Positions 44,829 to 53,259 of a stretch of 64,000 bases of DNA are shown piece after piece. A program made the position numbers and the translations under genes. This DNA is from an uncultured Alcaligenaceae bacterium (GTDB lineage: Bacteria; Pseudomonadota; Gammaproteobacteria; Burkholderiales; Burkholderiaceae_B). The number at the start of each line of letters is the position of its first letter. Position 1 is the first letter of the stretch. A model generated the notes under the pieces. It did not search any database, was not told the DNA's origin, and saw nothing but the letters and a program-made list of their open reading frames with translations. The stretch lies in assembly GCA_937908115.1 (NCBI GenBank), contig CALEQZ010000051.1:1-64000 (forward strand), written 5' to 3'.

Positions 44829-45581
44829 ATGCAAAGCATCTTCGTGGTAGGCGGGGCATCCGGCATCGGGCTGGAGGCGGCTCGACACTTTGCCGCACGC
44901 GGGGCGGCCACGACGATCATCGACATCGACGGCGACAAAGTCCGCGAGGCCGAACACATGCTCGCGCAGTTCAGCCCGCCCACGCTGGGCCTGGCTGCCG
45001 ACGTGCGTGACCGCGACGCCTTGCGGCAGGCCTTCGCCGAAGGCGCCGCCCGTCATGGCGGCTTGCATGCGTTGGTCTTCACCGCCGGCGTGCTGCGACC
45101 GGCCACGCTTGCCGACATGAACGAGGTCGACTATGACTTGACGTTCGACGTGAACACCAAAGGGTTTTGGCATTGTGCCCAGGCCGCGTTGCCGCACTTC
45201 CCGGAAGCAGGCGGCGCGATCGTTGCCGTGTCATCCTCGTCGGGCCTGCGGCCCAAGGCAGGCAACGGCGCCTACGCCGCGTCGAAGGCCGCGCTGCAGT
45301 TCCTGGCCCGCACCCTGGCCCTGGAAGTCGCCCACCAAGGCATACGGGTCAACTGCGTATGCCCCAGCATGGTCAAGACGCCGTTGACCGAAAAGCTGCG
45401 CACGCAGCCTGCCGGCGGCGGATTCCAGCTCACCGCGACAACCCCCATGGGCCGCGTGTGTACCGAAGGCGACGTCGTCCAGGCCATCGCGTTCCTGTGT
45501 TCGCCGCAGGCGTCGTTCATCACTGGCGCCGTGCTGCCCGTCGACGGCGGGTCGACCGCCGGCGTCGCGCGGGGCGCCTGA
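44829..45581 (+). CDS. Short-chain dehydrogenase/reductase
   Basis: This 250-residue NAD(P)-dependent oxidoreductase has the glycine-rich GGASGIG (about 8-14), an acidic residue after beta2 ('IIDIDGDK') that favours NAD, and the active-site Ser and Y-x-x-x-K ('VSSSSGLRP' then 'YAASK', Tyr about 149, Lys about 153). The C-terminal 'GAVLPVDGGSTAGV' is also typical. It starts 70 nt after the BVMO gene on the same strand. It probably oxidises an alcohol to the ketone used by the BVMO, or acts on the later product. Confidence 0.92.
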   Translation: MQSIFVVGGASGIGLEAARHFAARGAATTIIDIDGDKVREAEHMLAQFSPPTLGLAADVRDRDALRQAFAEGAARHGGLHALVFTAGVLRPATLADMNEVDYDLTFDVNTKGFWHCAQAALPHFPEAGGAIVAVSSSSGLRPKAGNGAYAASKAALQFLARTLALEVAHQGIRVNCVCPSMVKTPLTEKLRTQPAGGGFQLTATTPMGRVCTEGDVVQAIAFLCSPQASFITGAVLPVDGGSTAGVARGA

Positions 45582-45733
45582 GGCGGCAAGCGGGGCGGCC
45601 ACGAGTCTGTGCGCCCTGGTGCTGGCGGTATCATATCGGGCTGCAAACATGGCGAGCCGACGGGACACGCACCGTAGGCACAGCGCAGCCGCGGGCGTGG
45701 CCATTGCCACGCAGTCAATGGGGATCATTCATC

Positions 45734-46585
45734 TTGACGAGCGAGTACGAGATCAAGGCTGATTCGCAAGCGAGCAGGTCCGATGGCAGCGCCGACGGTG
45801 GCGAAAGCAACGCGCAACGCGTGGTGGGCAAGCCCGTCGGCGCGATCATTTCCGGCATGGCGGTGCTGCGGGCGCTGCACCAGGCCCAGCGCCCGCAGCG
45901 GGCGAGCGAAGTCGCCCGCGCCACCGGCCTGCATCGTGGCACCGCGTTCAACATCCTTCGCACCCTGCAGCGCGAAGGCATGGTCTCTTACAACGAGCGG
46001 GATCGCACCTACAGCATCGGCCTGATGGTGCTGGAACTGGCCCATGGCGTGCTGCGCACCAGCGGCCTGCTCGACGTCGTGCGGCCGGAGATGTTTTCGC
46101 TGGCCGAGCGCGTGGGCGTAACCGTGGCGCTGGCCAAGGTGGAGAAAAGCTATGACCTGGTGCTGCTCGACTTCGTCGGCGGCGCCTTCCGGGTCGACAG
46201 CTACTTCAGCGTCGGCCGCCGCTCGCGCCGGTTTTCCGGTGCATCCGGCCTGGTCATGGCGGCCTTCTCTGGCGCGCCGCTCGAACTGATCGAGGCGGAG
46301 TTCGACCAGACCGAGTGGTTTCGCCGCCCCACTTTCGAGGAATACGTCCAGCGCATCGAGCTGACGCGCGCCCGCGGTTATGCGCTGGACCAGGGCAACC
46401 GGCGTAGCGGGCTGAGCCAGATCGCGGTGCCCATTTTTTCCCAGGAAGGCCCGCTGGCGCTGGTGCTGACCGCCGTGAACTTCAGCTACATCATGACGGA
46501 CGAGAAGATCGCCGAGGTCGCCGACGCGATGCTGGCCTTCGCCGACCGCATGTCTCCCGAACTGAGCCGGTTGCGGCTGGACTGA
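45734..46585 (+). CDS. IclR family transcriptional regulator
   Basis: The 283-residue protein has an N-terminal winged HTH ('ISGMAVLRALHQAQRPQRAS', then 'VARATGLHRGTAFNILRTLQ', at about 39-80) and a GAF-like effector domain with 'LAERVGVTVALAKVEKSYDL' and 'RARGYALDQGNRRSGLSQIA'. A TTG start at 45734 is used; the first 30 residues are polar and poorly conserved, so a later GTG (45821) is possible. Lying directly after the BVMO and SDR genes, it is the obvious candidate to bind the two dyads upstream of the BVMO and Bug genes, perhaps as an activator. Confidence 0.88.
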   Translation: MTSEYEIKADSQASRSDGSADGGESNAQRVVGKPVGAIISGMAVLRALHQAQRPQRASEVARATGLHRGTAFNILRTLQREGMVSYNERDRTYSIGLMVLELAHGVLRTSGLLDVVRPEMFSLAERVGVTVALAKVEKSYDLVLLDFVGGAFRVDSYFSVGRRSRRFSGASGLVMAAFSGAPLELIEAEFDQTEWFRRPTFEEYVQRIELTRARGYALDQGNRRSGLSQIAVPIFSQEGPLALVLTAVNFSYIMTDEKIAEVADAMLAFADRMSPELSRLRLD

Positions 46586-46672
46586 TGCAGCGGCGCGGCG
46601 GCAGCGCTTGCCGCTGGCCGCCCCTTTCGCCCAAAACCACCGCCCACACAGGCCTGCGTGCCATTTCCGATA

Positions 46673-46701
46673 TTGCACCGCACAATCGTTTGCGATGTAA
46701 T
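46673..46701 (+). promoter_or_regulatory. Dyad-containing promoter of the histidine kinase gene (copy 1 of a 29-bp element)
   Basis: TTGCAC, a 17-nt spacer and TGTAAT form a sigma-70-like promoter about 90 nt before the kinase start. Inverted copies of TTGCACCGCA and TGCGATGTAA frame it. 27 of its 29 bases are identical to the element at 53148-53176. Confidence 0.7.
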
Positions 46702-46789
46702 GCACGCGTCCACCCCCGCGCGCGCCAGCGCCCAATTGGCGGTAGCGCGTCGCGCGCCACACTGATCGTCCCCGCCAGGTATTGCGCCC

Positions 46790-47956
46790 GTGTTCGCCAA
46801 CCTGAACCATCTCTCGCACCACGCGGCCTGGCGCCGCCAGCTGGAAATGCTGCTGGAATCGGCCGGCGAAGGCATTTACGGGATAGACCTGCGCGGGCGC
46901 TGCATTTTCATCAACGGCACGGGCGCGTCCATGCTGGGCTACACCCCGGATGAAATCGTCGGCCGCAACATGCATTACCTCATCCATCACTCGCGCGCCG
47001 ACCATTCCCTCATCCCGGTGCATGATTGCCGGATCTTCCAGGCCTTCCGGGAGGGCCGGGGCGTGCGCGCCGACGACGAGGTGCTGTGGCGGCGCGACGG
47101 CACCTGCTTTCCAGCCCAGTACGCGTCCTACCCCATCCTGGATGGCGACCAAGTCGTGGGCGCCGTGGTGACCTTTTCCGATATCTCCGAACGCAAGCGC
47201 ATCGAGCGCGAGTTACAGGCAGCACATGCGCTACTGGAAAGGCGCGTGGCCGAAAGGACGGCAGCGCTGAGCGCGGCGCACGAATCGCTGCGCCGCCTAT
47301 CGGCCCACCTGAGCACCCTGCGCGAAGAAGAGCGCGCCCATATCGCCCGCGACATCCACGACGAGTTGGGCGCATCGCTGACCGCGTTGCAGCTGGATGC
47401 CACCTGGCTACGCGGGCAGCTTGCAGACCGCCCGGAGCTGGCCGCCCACCTGGACCGCATGCTGGAAGTGACCCGCACCGCCATGCAGGCGACGCGGCGC
47501 ATCCTCAACGACCTGCGACCGATGGCGCTTGACCACCTGGGCCTATGGGCCGCGCTGGAGGACCTGCTACAAGAGTTGCAGCGCCGGAGCGCCTTGCAGT
47601 GCGGGTACGCATGCGCGCCAGAGGTCGAACGCTGCAGGCTCGGCCGCAATGTGGAGATCGCCGTCTACCGCATCGTCCAGGAACTGTTAACCAATGTGCA
47701 GCGCCACGCCCACGCCACGCGCGTCGACCTGGCGGTGGCAATGAATGGCCGAGACCTGGAACTGACCGTGCAGGATGACGGATGCGGCATGCAACTGCCT
47801 GCACAGCCGAACTCCTTCGGCATCCTGGGCATGCACGAAAGGGCACGCGCCATCGGCGGCGAGCTCGAACTGTGCAGCCGTCCCGGCGCCGGCACACTGG
47901 CGCGCCTGCGGCTCAAGGGGTTGGGCGTGGCCATGCCGCATGACGTGGCGGCGTAA
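46790..47956 (+). CDS. PAS-domain sensor histidine kinase (NarL-partner type)
   Basis: This 388-residue soluble kinase has an N-terminal PAS domain (about 15-130, 'ESAGEGIYGIDLRGRCIFIN', 'VVTFSDISERKRIERELQAA'), a coiled coil (about 140-175), and a HisKA_3 dimerisation box with the phospho-acceptor His in 'EEERAHIARDIHDELGASLT' (about residue 189). The C-terminal HATPase has 'VQELLTNVQRHAHATRVDLA' and 'VQDDGCGM' with 'GILGMHERARAIGGELELCS'. There is no transmembrane segment, so it probably senses a cytosolic signal. A GTG start at 46790 is used. The partner regulator gene follows after 98 nt. The promoter element is shared with the DUF3141 gene. Confidence 0.92.
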   Translation: MFANLNHLSHHAAWRRQLEMLLESAGEGIYGIDLRGRCIFINGTGASMLGYTPDEIVGRNMHYLIHHSRADHSLIPVHDCRIFQAFREGRGVRADDEVLWRRDGTCFPAQYASYPILDGDQVVGAVVTFSDISERKRIERELQAAHALLERRVAERTAALSAAHESLRRLSAHLSTLREEERAHIARDIHDELGASLTALQLDATWLRGQLADRPELAAHLDRMLEVTRTAMQATRRILNDLRPMALDHLGLWAALEDLLQELQRRSALQCGYACAPEVERCRLGRNVEIAVYRIVQELLTNVQRHAHATRVDLAVAMNGRDLELTVQDDGCGMQLPAQPNSFGILGMHERARAIGGELELCSRPGAGTLARLRLKGLGVAMPHDVAA

Positions 47957-48054
47957 TCCCAGCGATACCCTTGGCCTGCATCCCGGGATGCCATGATTTT
48001 CATTGCCACTACGCTCCAAGCGGGCACGCAACGTGCACCCCTGCCCCGGACACC

Positions 48055-48687
48055 ATGGACATACTCATCGTCGACGACCATATCCTAATCCGCCGCGGCC
48101 TGGCGCGCATCCTTGCCGAGGACACGCGCGTGGGACGCGTCGACGAAGCCGGCGACGGGCCTGCCGCGCTACGCGCCCTACGCAACCGGCATTACCATGC
48201 GATGCTGCTCGATGTCGCGCTGGGGGAACGCGACGGCTTGGACCTGCTCAAGACCGTGCGCGCGGAGTTCCCGGCGCTGGGCGTGGTCATGCTCTCGGTC
48301 TATCCCGAATCCCAATTCGCGGTGCGCGCCATACGCGCGGGTGCACACGCCTACCTCAACAAAGGCTGCCAGCCCGACGAAGTGCTGCAAGCGCTCGAAC
48401 GCGCCACCCGCGGCCAGCTGTACATCACCCCTAGCGTTGCCGAGCTGCTGGCCCAAAACATCCGGCGCCCGCAGGCTGCGGCGCCACACGAGCTGCTATC
48501 GAACCGCGAGTTCCAGGTACTGCAGCTGCTGGCACGCGGCAAATCCGTATCGGAAATTGGCGAACAGCTCGCCCTATCGGCCAACACCATCTCCACCTAC
48601 CGCGCACGTATCTTCGAAAAGCTCGGCGTGCGCACCCTGGTAGACCTGGTCGACTACGTGCGCCGGCACGGTCTCGGCGCCCCCTGA
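48055..48687 (+). CDS. NarL/FixJ family response regulator
   Basis: The 210-residue regulator has a receiver domain with acidic pocket D7-D8 and phospho-acceptor Asp53 ('HAMLLDVALGERDGLDLL'), the Lys in 'AYLNKGCQPDE', and a C-terminal LuxR HTH (about 145-205, 'LSNREFQVLQLLARGKSVSE', 'ALSANTISTYRARIFEKLGV'). It is the obvious partner of the preceding kinase. It probably controls the downstream PfpI-cyanate operon, whose upstream region contains a small dyad at 48759-48774. Confidence 0.94.
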   Translation: MDILIVDDHILIRRGLARILAEDTRVGRVDEAGDGPAALRALRNRHYHAMLLDVALGERDGLDLLKTVRAEFPALGVVMLSVYPESQFAVRAIRAGAHAYLNKGCQPDEVLQALERATRGQLYITPSVAELLAQNIRRPQAAAPHELLSNREFQVLQLLARGKSVSEIGEQLALSANTISTYRARIFEKLGVRTLVDLVDYVRRHGLGAP

Positions 48688-48758
48688 CCCCATCGCGCAC
48701 CAAATTGGTGGCAAGCGCGGCACCCCGCGCGCACCGGAATGCACCACGCACGCACCGC

Positions 48759-48774
48759 GTAGTACGGCCACTAC
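48759..48774. promoter_or_regulatory. Possible response-regulator dyad upstream of the PfpI-cyn operon
   Basis: GTAGT-N6-ACTAC is a perfect 5-bp inverted repeat, 118 nt before the PfpI start, in the gap after the response regulator gene. Short and unproven. Confidence 0.3.
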
Positions 48775-48891
48775 AAGCGATTCAGTCAATCGGCGATACC
48801 CGCCCGGGCCATCCGCTTTCATCATTGCCTGCCAGGTGCGGCCGGCACGACGCTGGTCGCTGGACACACAGGCAACGTGTGCGGGGCTGCA

Positions 48892-49575
48892 ATGAAATCC
48901 GGATTCAGGCTGGGAATCTATGTCTTCAAGGATGCCGAGGTCATTGACTACGCCGCGCCCTACGGCGTGTTTGCCGTAGCCCGCCGGCTGGACCCGGAGC
49001 TGGACGTGTTCCTGGTGGCCGATGCGCTGCGCCCGGTGCAAACCCAGGCGGGCCTGACGGTGCTGCCCGCCTACGGCTTTGGCGATTCTCCGGCCATGGA
49101 CGCCTTCCTGGTCCCGGGCGGCTTCGGCACGCGACAGGAAATGCACAACCGGCGCCTGCATGCCTTCATCGCCAGCCTGCCCGAGGCCTGCCTGCTGGCC
49201 AGCGTCTGTACGGGGTCCTGGATCTATGCGCGCATGGGACTGCTCGACGGACTGCCGGCAACCAACCGCAAAGAACCCGACCGCCTGGAGGCTTCGCATC
49301 TCGGCCAGACGCCCATAGACCGGCTTGCCAGCCTGGCGCCGGCGTGCCGCATCAGCCGCGCCCGGGTCGTCGACGCTGGCCGCATCATCACTGCCGGAGG
49401 CATTTCCTCTGGCATGGAGCTCGGACTGCATCTGTTGGGCCGCGCCGGCTATGACGCCACCTTCATCGCGGACGTGGCGCGCATCATGGAATATCACCGC
49501 GCCTACGACCTTTACCGTGAGGACGTAGAGTACGCCGCCGCGCCATCGGATCGGGCCTTCGCCCCCCACCTTTGA
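48892..49575 (+). CDS. DJ-1/PfpI family protein, isonitrile hydratase-like
   Basis: The 227-residue protein has the DJ-1/PfpI/GATase1-like fold. The nucleophile elbow cysteine is in 'LLASVCTGSWIYARMGLLDG' (Cys about 106), and upstream lie 'GIYVFKDAEVIDYAAPYGVF' (Glu/Asp pocket) and 'DAFLVPGGFGTRQE'. Length and motifs fit isonitrile hydratase (InhA of Pseudomonas putida), which turns isonitriles to N-formamides, but other PfpI roles are possible. No AraC DNA-binding domain is present, so it is an enzyme, not a regulator. It ends 12 nt before the cyanate-type binding-protein gene and is probably co-transcribed. Confidence 0.82.
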   Translation: MKSGFRLGIYVFKDAEVIDYAAPYGVFAVARRLDPELDVFLVADALRPVQTQAGLTVLPAYGFGDSPAMDAFLVPGGFGTRQEMHNRRLHAFIASLPEACLLASVCTGSWIYARMGLLDGLPATNRKEPDRLEASHLGQTPIDRLASLAPACRISRARVVDAGRIITAGGISSGMELGLHLLGRAGYDATFIADVARIMEYHRAYDLYREDVEYAAAPSDRAFAPHL

Positions 49576-49587
49576 CAGGAGTTCGCC

Positions 49588-50949
49588 ATGTCCCTGTTTC
49601 GCGACCCCTTCGATCCCGCCGTGAGATTGACGCCAAGCTGCCCGTGCGGCCGACACGCCAGCCAGGCCGAGCACGATGCACAGGCGTCCTTGTCGCAGGA
49701 AACCTTGCAAGACCGTGCAGTGGATGCAGCAATCATGCGCGCCCTGTTTCCGCAGGATGATCTGCGCCGGCGGTTCATCCGGGCGGTCGGTGCCGGTACC
49801 GCGATGGCAGCCGTCTCGACGCTGTTTCCGCTGGCGGCCGCGCGCGAAGCTTTCGCGCAGGGGCAGGGGCCACTGGAAAAATCCAAGCTGAAGGTGGGCT
49901 TCATCCCCATTACCTGCGCCACCCCCATCATCATGGCGCATCCCATGGGTTTCTACGCCAGGCAAGGCCTGGACGTGGAAGTGGTCAAGACTGCGGGCTG
50001 GGCGCTTATCCGGGACAAGGCACTGTCAGGGGAATATGACGCCGCGCACATGCTCTCGCCCATGCCGCTTGCCATCTCGATGGGCGTGGGCTCCAACCCG
50101 GTTCCATGGACCATGCCCGCCGTGGAAAACGTCAACGGCCAGGCCATCACGTTGGCAATGCGCCACAAGGACCGGCGCGATCCGCGCGATTGGAAGGGCT
50201 TCAAGTTCGCGGTCCCGTTCGATTATTCGATGCACAACTACCTGCTGCGCTACTACCTGGCCGAGCACGGCATAGACCCCGATCGCGACGTGCAGATACG
50301 CTCCGTGCCTCCCCCTGAAATGGTGGCCAATCTGCGCGCGGAGAACATCGACGGCTTTCTTGCCCCCGACCCGGTCAACCAGCGCGCGGTCTACGACGGA
50401 GTGGGATTCATTCATATCCTGTCACGCGAAATCTGGGACGGACACCCATGTTGCGCCTTCGCCGCCAGCCGCCAGTTCGTCACCGCCATGCCCAACACCT
50501 ACCAGGCGCTGCTCAAGGCCATCATCCAGGCCACCGCCTACGCACGCGACCCAGCCAACCGCAAGGAAATCGCCGCCGCCATTGCCGCGCCTAACTACCT
50601 CAACCAACCGGTGACCGTGGTCGAGCAGGTGCTGACCGGCACCTATGCAGACGGGCTGGGCAATGTGCGCAGGGAGCCGGCGCGCATCGACTTCGACCCC
50701 TTCCCCTGGCAGTCGTTTGCGGTGTGGATCATGACCCAAATGAAGCGCTGGGGACAGATCAAAGGCGATGTCGACTACGCCAAGATCGCTTCCGAGGTGT
50801 TCCTGGCCACGGACGCCGTCCGGCTGATGAAGGAAGCCGGCCTCGCGCCACCGGAGGAAACGAGCAAACCCTTCACCGTGATGGGCAAGCCGTTCGATCC
50901 CGCGCAGCCCCAGGCCTACATCGAAAGCTTCCCAATACGGAGGACGTGA
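49588..50949 (+). CDS. Cyanate/nitrate-type ABC transporter substrate-binding protein (NrtA/CynA family)
   Basis: The 453-residue protein belongs to the NrtA/CmpA/CynA receptor family. It has an unusual 58-residue N-terminal extension holding 'CPCGRHASQAEHD' (Cys18, Cys20, His23, His29), then a Tat-type signal (R-R-R-F-I at about 60-64, hydrophobic stretch, AFAQ near 90). The receptor body includes 'VGFIPITCATPIIMAHPMGF', 'GEYDAAHMLSPMPLAISMGV' and 'IDGFLAPDPVNQRAVYDGVG'. With permease, ATPase and cyanase genes downstream, cyanate is the most likely ligand. Its stop overlaps the permease start by one base. Confidence 0.87.
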   Translation: MSLFRDPFDPAVRLTPSCPCGRHASQAEHDAQASLSQETLQDRAVDAAIMRALFPQDDLRRRFIRAVGAGTAMAAVSTLFPLAAAREAFAQGQGPLEKSKLKVGFIPITCATPIIMAHPMGFYARQGLDVEVVKTAGWALIRDKALSGEYDAAHMLSPMPLAISMGVGSNPVPWTMPAVENVNGQAITLAMRHKDRRDPRDWKGFKFAVPFDYSMHNYLLRYYLAEHGIDPDRDVQIRSVPPPEMVANLRAENIDGFLAPDPVNQRAVYDGVGFIHILSREIWDGHPCCAFAASRQFVTAMPNTYQALLKAIIQATAYARDPANRKEIAAAIAAPNYLNQPVTVVEQVLTGTYADGLGNVRREPARIDFDPFPWQSFAVWIMTQMKRWGQIKGDVDYAKIASEVFLATDAVRLMKEAGLAPPEETSKPFTVMGKPFDPAQPQAYIESFPIRRT

Positions 50950-51791
50950 TGCACGACCGGTCCCGCTGGCGCGCGTGGCTGCTGTCACTGGCCATACTGG
51001 CTTCGGCGTTGCTCGTCTGGCATGCGGCGACGCGCGGCGAAGGCGGCCAGGCGACGGTCGACGCCGAATACGCGGCCCTGGTCGGCCAGGCCGCAGCAGC
51101 GGGGGGCCAAACCCCCATGCCGGGGCCAATGGAAGTCGGCCGGCAGATCTGGCAGCACCTGCAGGATCCCTTTTACGACAGGGGGCCCAACGACAAGGGC
51201 GTAGGCATACAGCTGGCCTATTCGCTTGGACGCGTGCTGATCGGTTACTTGGCCGCCGCACTCGTGGCCATCCCCGTGGGCTTCCTGATCGGCATGTCGC
51301 CCACCGTCCACCGGGCGCTGGACCCGTACATACAGGTGCTCAAGCCCATCTCGCCCCTGGCATGGATGCCGCTGGCGCTTTACACCCTGCGCGATGCCGG
51401 CGTATCGGCCGTCTTCGTGATCTTCATCTGCTCGGTCTGGCCCATGCTGATCAACACCGCCTTCGGCGTGGCATCGGTGCGGCAGGACTGGCTCAACGTC
51501 GCCCGCACGCTCGAGGTCTCGCGGCTTCGCACTGCCTTTTACGTCGTGCTGCCCGCGGCCGCGCCCACCATCATGACGGGCATGCGCATCAGTATCGGCA
51601 TCGCCTGGCTGGTCATCGTCGCAGCCGAGATGCTGATCGGCGGCACCGGCATCGGCTATTTCGTATGGAACGAGTGGAACAACCTGTCCATCGCCAACAT
51701 CATCAGCGCCATCCTGCTCATCGGCATGGTGGGCATGCTGCTGGATGCCCTACTGGCCAGGCTTTCTCGGCTGGTTTCGTACAAGGAGTGA
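50949..51791 (+). CDS. Cyanate/nitrate-type ABC transporter permease
   Basis: This 280-residue inner-membrane permease of the NrtB/CynB (BPD_transp_1) type has about six to seven transmembrane helices, including an N-terminal one (about 8-26). The EAA-like loop is 'VRQDWLNVARTLEVSRLRTA' with 'YVVLPAAAPTIMTGMRISIG' following (about 178-215), which contacts the ATPase. The start ATG at 50949 overlaps the preceding TGA (TGATG), and its own stop overlaps the next start in the same way. Confidence 0.9.
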   Translation: MHDRSRWRAWLLSLAILASALLVWHAATRGEGGQATVDAEYAALVGQAAAAGGQTPMPGPMEVGRQIWQHLQDPFYDRGPNDKGVGIQLAYSLGRVLIGYLAAALVAIPVGFLIGMSPTVHRALDPYIQVLKPISPLAWMPLALYTLRDAGVSAVFVIFICSVWPMLINTAFGVASVRQDWLNVARTLEVSRLRTAFYVVLPAAAPTIMTGMRISIGIAWLVIVAAEMLIGGTGIGYFVWNEWNNLSIANIISAILLIGMVGMLLDALLARLSRLVSYKE

Positions 51792-52639
51792 TGGACCGCC
51801 ATGCAAGCAATCGCAAAAAGGCACTCCTGATGCGTCCGTTCGTCGAAGTGCAGTCGCTGGCCAAGCGTTACCCGGGGCGGGACGGCAGGCTCGGGCCGCC
51901 CGTGTTCGAAAACGTCAGTTTCGGGATCGGCCGGGGCGAGTTCGTCTGCGTGATCGGCCACTCCGGCTGCGGGAAATCCACCATCCTCAACATCCTGGCA
52001 GGCATCGACCGGGCCACCGAAGGCGTCGTCATCATGGATGGCCGCGAAGTGGTCGGTCCCTCGCTCGAGCGCGGCGTGGTCTTCCAGGCGCATGCCCTAC
52101 TGCCATGGCTGACCGCCCTGCAGAACGTGGAATTCGGGGTGCGTGCCCGCTGGCCGCAGTTCACCCGCGCGCAGGTGCGCGAGCACAGCGTGCGCTATCT
52201 CGACATGGTCGGCCTGGGACGCGCGCTGGACAAGCGTCCCGCCGAACTGTCCGGGGGCATGAAACAGCGCGTGGGCATCGCGCGCGCCTTCGCGATCCAG
52301 CCCAAGATGCTGCTGCTTGACGAGCCATTCGGCGCGCTGGATGCGCTCACGCGCGGCACCATCCAGGACGAGCTGCGCCAGATCGTGCACGCAACCGGCC
52401 AGACCGTTTTCATGATTACCCACGATGTGGACGAGGCCATCCTGCTGGCCGATCGCATCCTGCTTATGAGCGCCGGACCGCATGCACGCATCGCCGAAAC
52501 CGTCGTGGTGAAGCTGGCGCGCAACCGCACCCGCAGCTCATTGCACCACGACCCCAGCTACTACGAAATCCGCAACCACCTGGTCGACTTTCTCGTTCTG
52601 AGGGCCGGCCATCCCCCCACACAGGAGAACCAAGCATGA
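51791..52639 (+). CDS. Cyanate/nitrate-type ABC transporter ATP-binding protein
   Basis: The 282-residue ATPase (NrtD/CynD type) powers the importer. Visible motifs are Walker A GHSGCGKST (about 55-63), the Q-loop in 'GVVFQAHALLPWLTALQN', signature LSGGMKQR (about 152-159), Walker B 'MLLLDEPFGALD' (about 172-183) and the switch His in 'VFMITHDVDEAILLADR'. Start choice: 51791 gives TGATG coupling with the permease; a second Met at 51830 (MRPFVEVQSL) is closer to where family similarity begins and has better ribosome-site spacing. Its end overlaps cynS by 4 nt. Confidence 0.92.
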   Translation: MDRHASNRKKALLMRPFVEVQSLAKRYPGRDGRLGPPVFENVSFGIGRGEFVCVIGHSGCGKSTILNILAGIDRATEGVVIMDGREVVGPSLERGVVFQAHALLPWLTALQNVEFGVRARWPQFTRAQVREHSVRYLDMVGLGRALDKRPAELSGGMKQRVGIARAFAIQPKMLLLDEPFGALDALTRGTIQDELRQIVHATGQTVFMITHDVDEAILLADRILLMSAGPHARIAETVVVKLARNRTRSSLHHDPSYYEIRNHLVDFLVLRAGHPPTQENQA

Positions 52640-53082
52640 TCACCCGCCAAGCCGTCACCGACCTGGTCCTCGCGCGCAAGGCCGAAAAAGGGCTGACCTG
52701 GGCAGAGCTGGCCAAGGCCGTCGGCCAAAGCAAGGAATGGACCACCGCGGCCCTGCTCGGCCAGATGACCATGACCAAGGAACAGGCGGAAGCCGCCGGG
52801 CGCGCGCTGGATTTGCCTCCCGACGCGGTACTGCAGCTACAGATCGTCCCTTACAAGGGTTCACTACCCACGGTCATTCCCACGGATCCGCTCATCTACC
52901 GTTTCTACGAGTTAGTCAACGTCTATGGCACGACGCTCAAGGCGCTCATCCACGAGGAGTTCGGCGACGGGATCATGAGCGCCATCGACTTCGAGATGGA
53001 CCTGGCGCGCGAACCCGATCCCAAGGGAGACCGCGTCCGCATCGTGATGAGTGGGAAGTTCCTGCCCTATCGGACGTACTGA
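52636..53082 (+). CDS. cynS: Cyanate hydratase (cyanase)
   Basis: Cyanase converts cyanate and bicarbonate to ammonia and two CO2 (via carbamate), and forms a decamer. The 148-residue protein has an N-terminal helical domain ('GLTWAELAKAVGQSKEWTTA') and the C-terminal domain with the catalytic trio Arg89, Glu92 and Ser115 in 'IYRFYELVNVYGTTLKALIH' and 'GIMSAIDFEM' (equivalent to Arg96, Glu99, Ser122 of E. coli). Its ATG overlaps the ATPase stop (ATGA), and it is the last gene of the cyn operon. No carbonic anhydrase gene (cynT) is present nearby. Confidence 0.97.
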   Translation: MITRQAVTDLVLARKAEKGLTWAELAKAVGQSKEWTTAALLGQMTMTKEQAEAAGRALDLPPDAVLQLQIVPYKGSLPTVIPTDPLIYRFYELVNVYGTTLKALIHEEFGDGIMSAIDFEMDLAREPDPKGDRVRIVMSGKFLPYRTY

Positions 53083-53147
53083 ACGTTTCCTTCCGGCGCC
53101 TCACACGTGCCTTGCCGTCCCGCTCGGCTCTTGCCCCTGGTTCCATG

Positions 53148-53176
53148 TTGCACCGCACAATAGTTTGCGGTGTAAT
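53148..53176 (+). promoter_or_regulatory. Dyad-containing promoter of the DUF3141 gene (copy 2 of a 29-bp element)
   Basis: TTGCAC, a 17-nt spacer and TGTAAT lie about 85 nt before the DUF3141 start. Arms TTGCACCGCA and TGCGGTGTAA form an inverted repeat. It is 27/29 identical to the element at 46673-46701. Confidence 0.72.
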
Positions 53177-53259
53177 GGGTCCATCGGCCGGCGCAGTCCG
53201 CGCCGGCGCCAGCGTCGCTGCCCGCCCCTGACCCGGAGCGCGGCGGCAAGGAGAGATCA

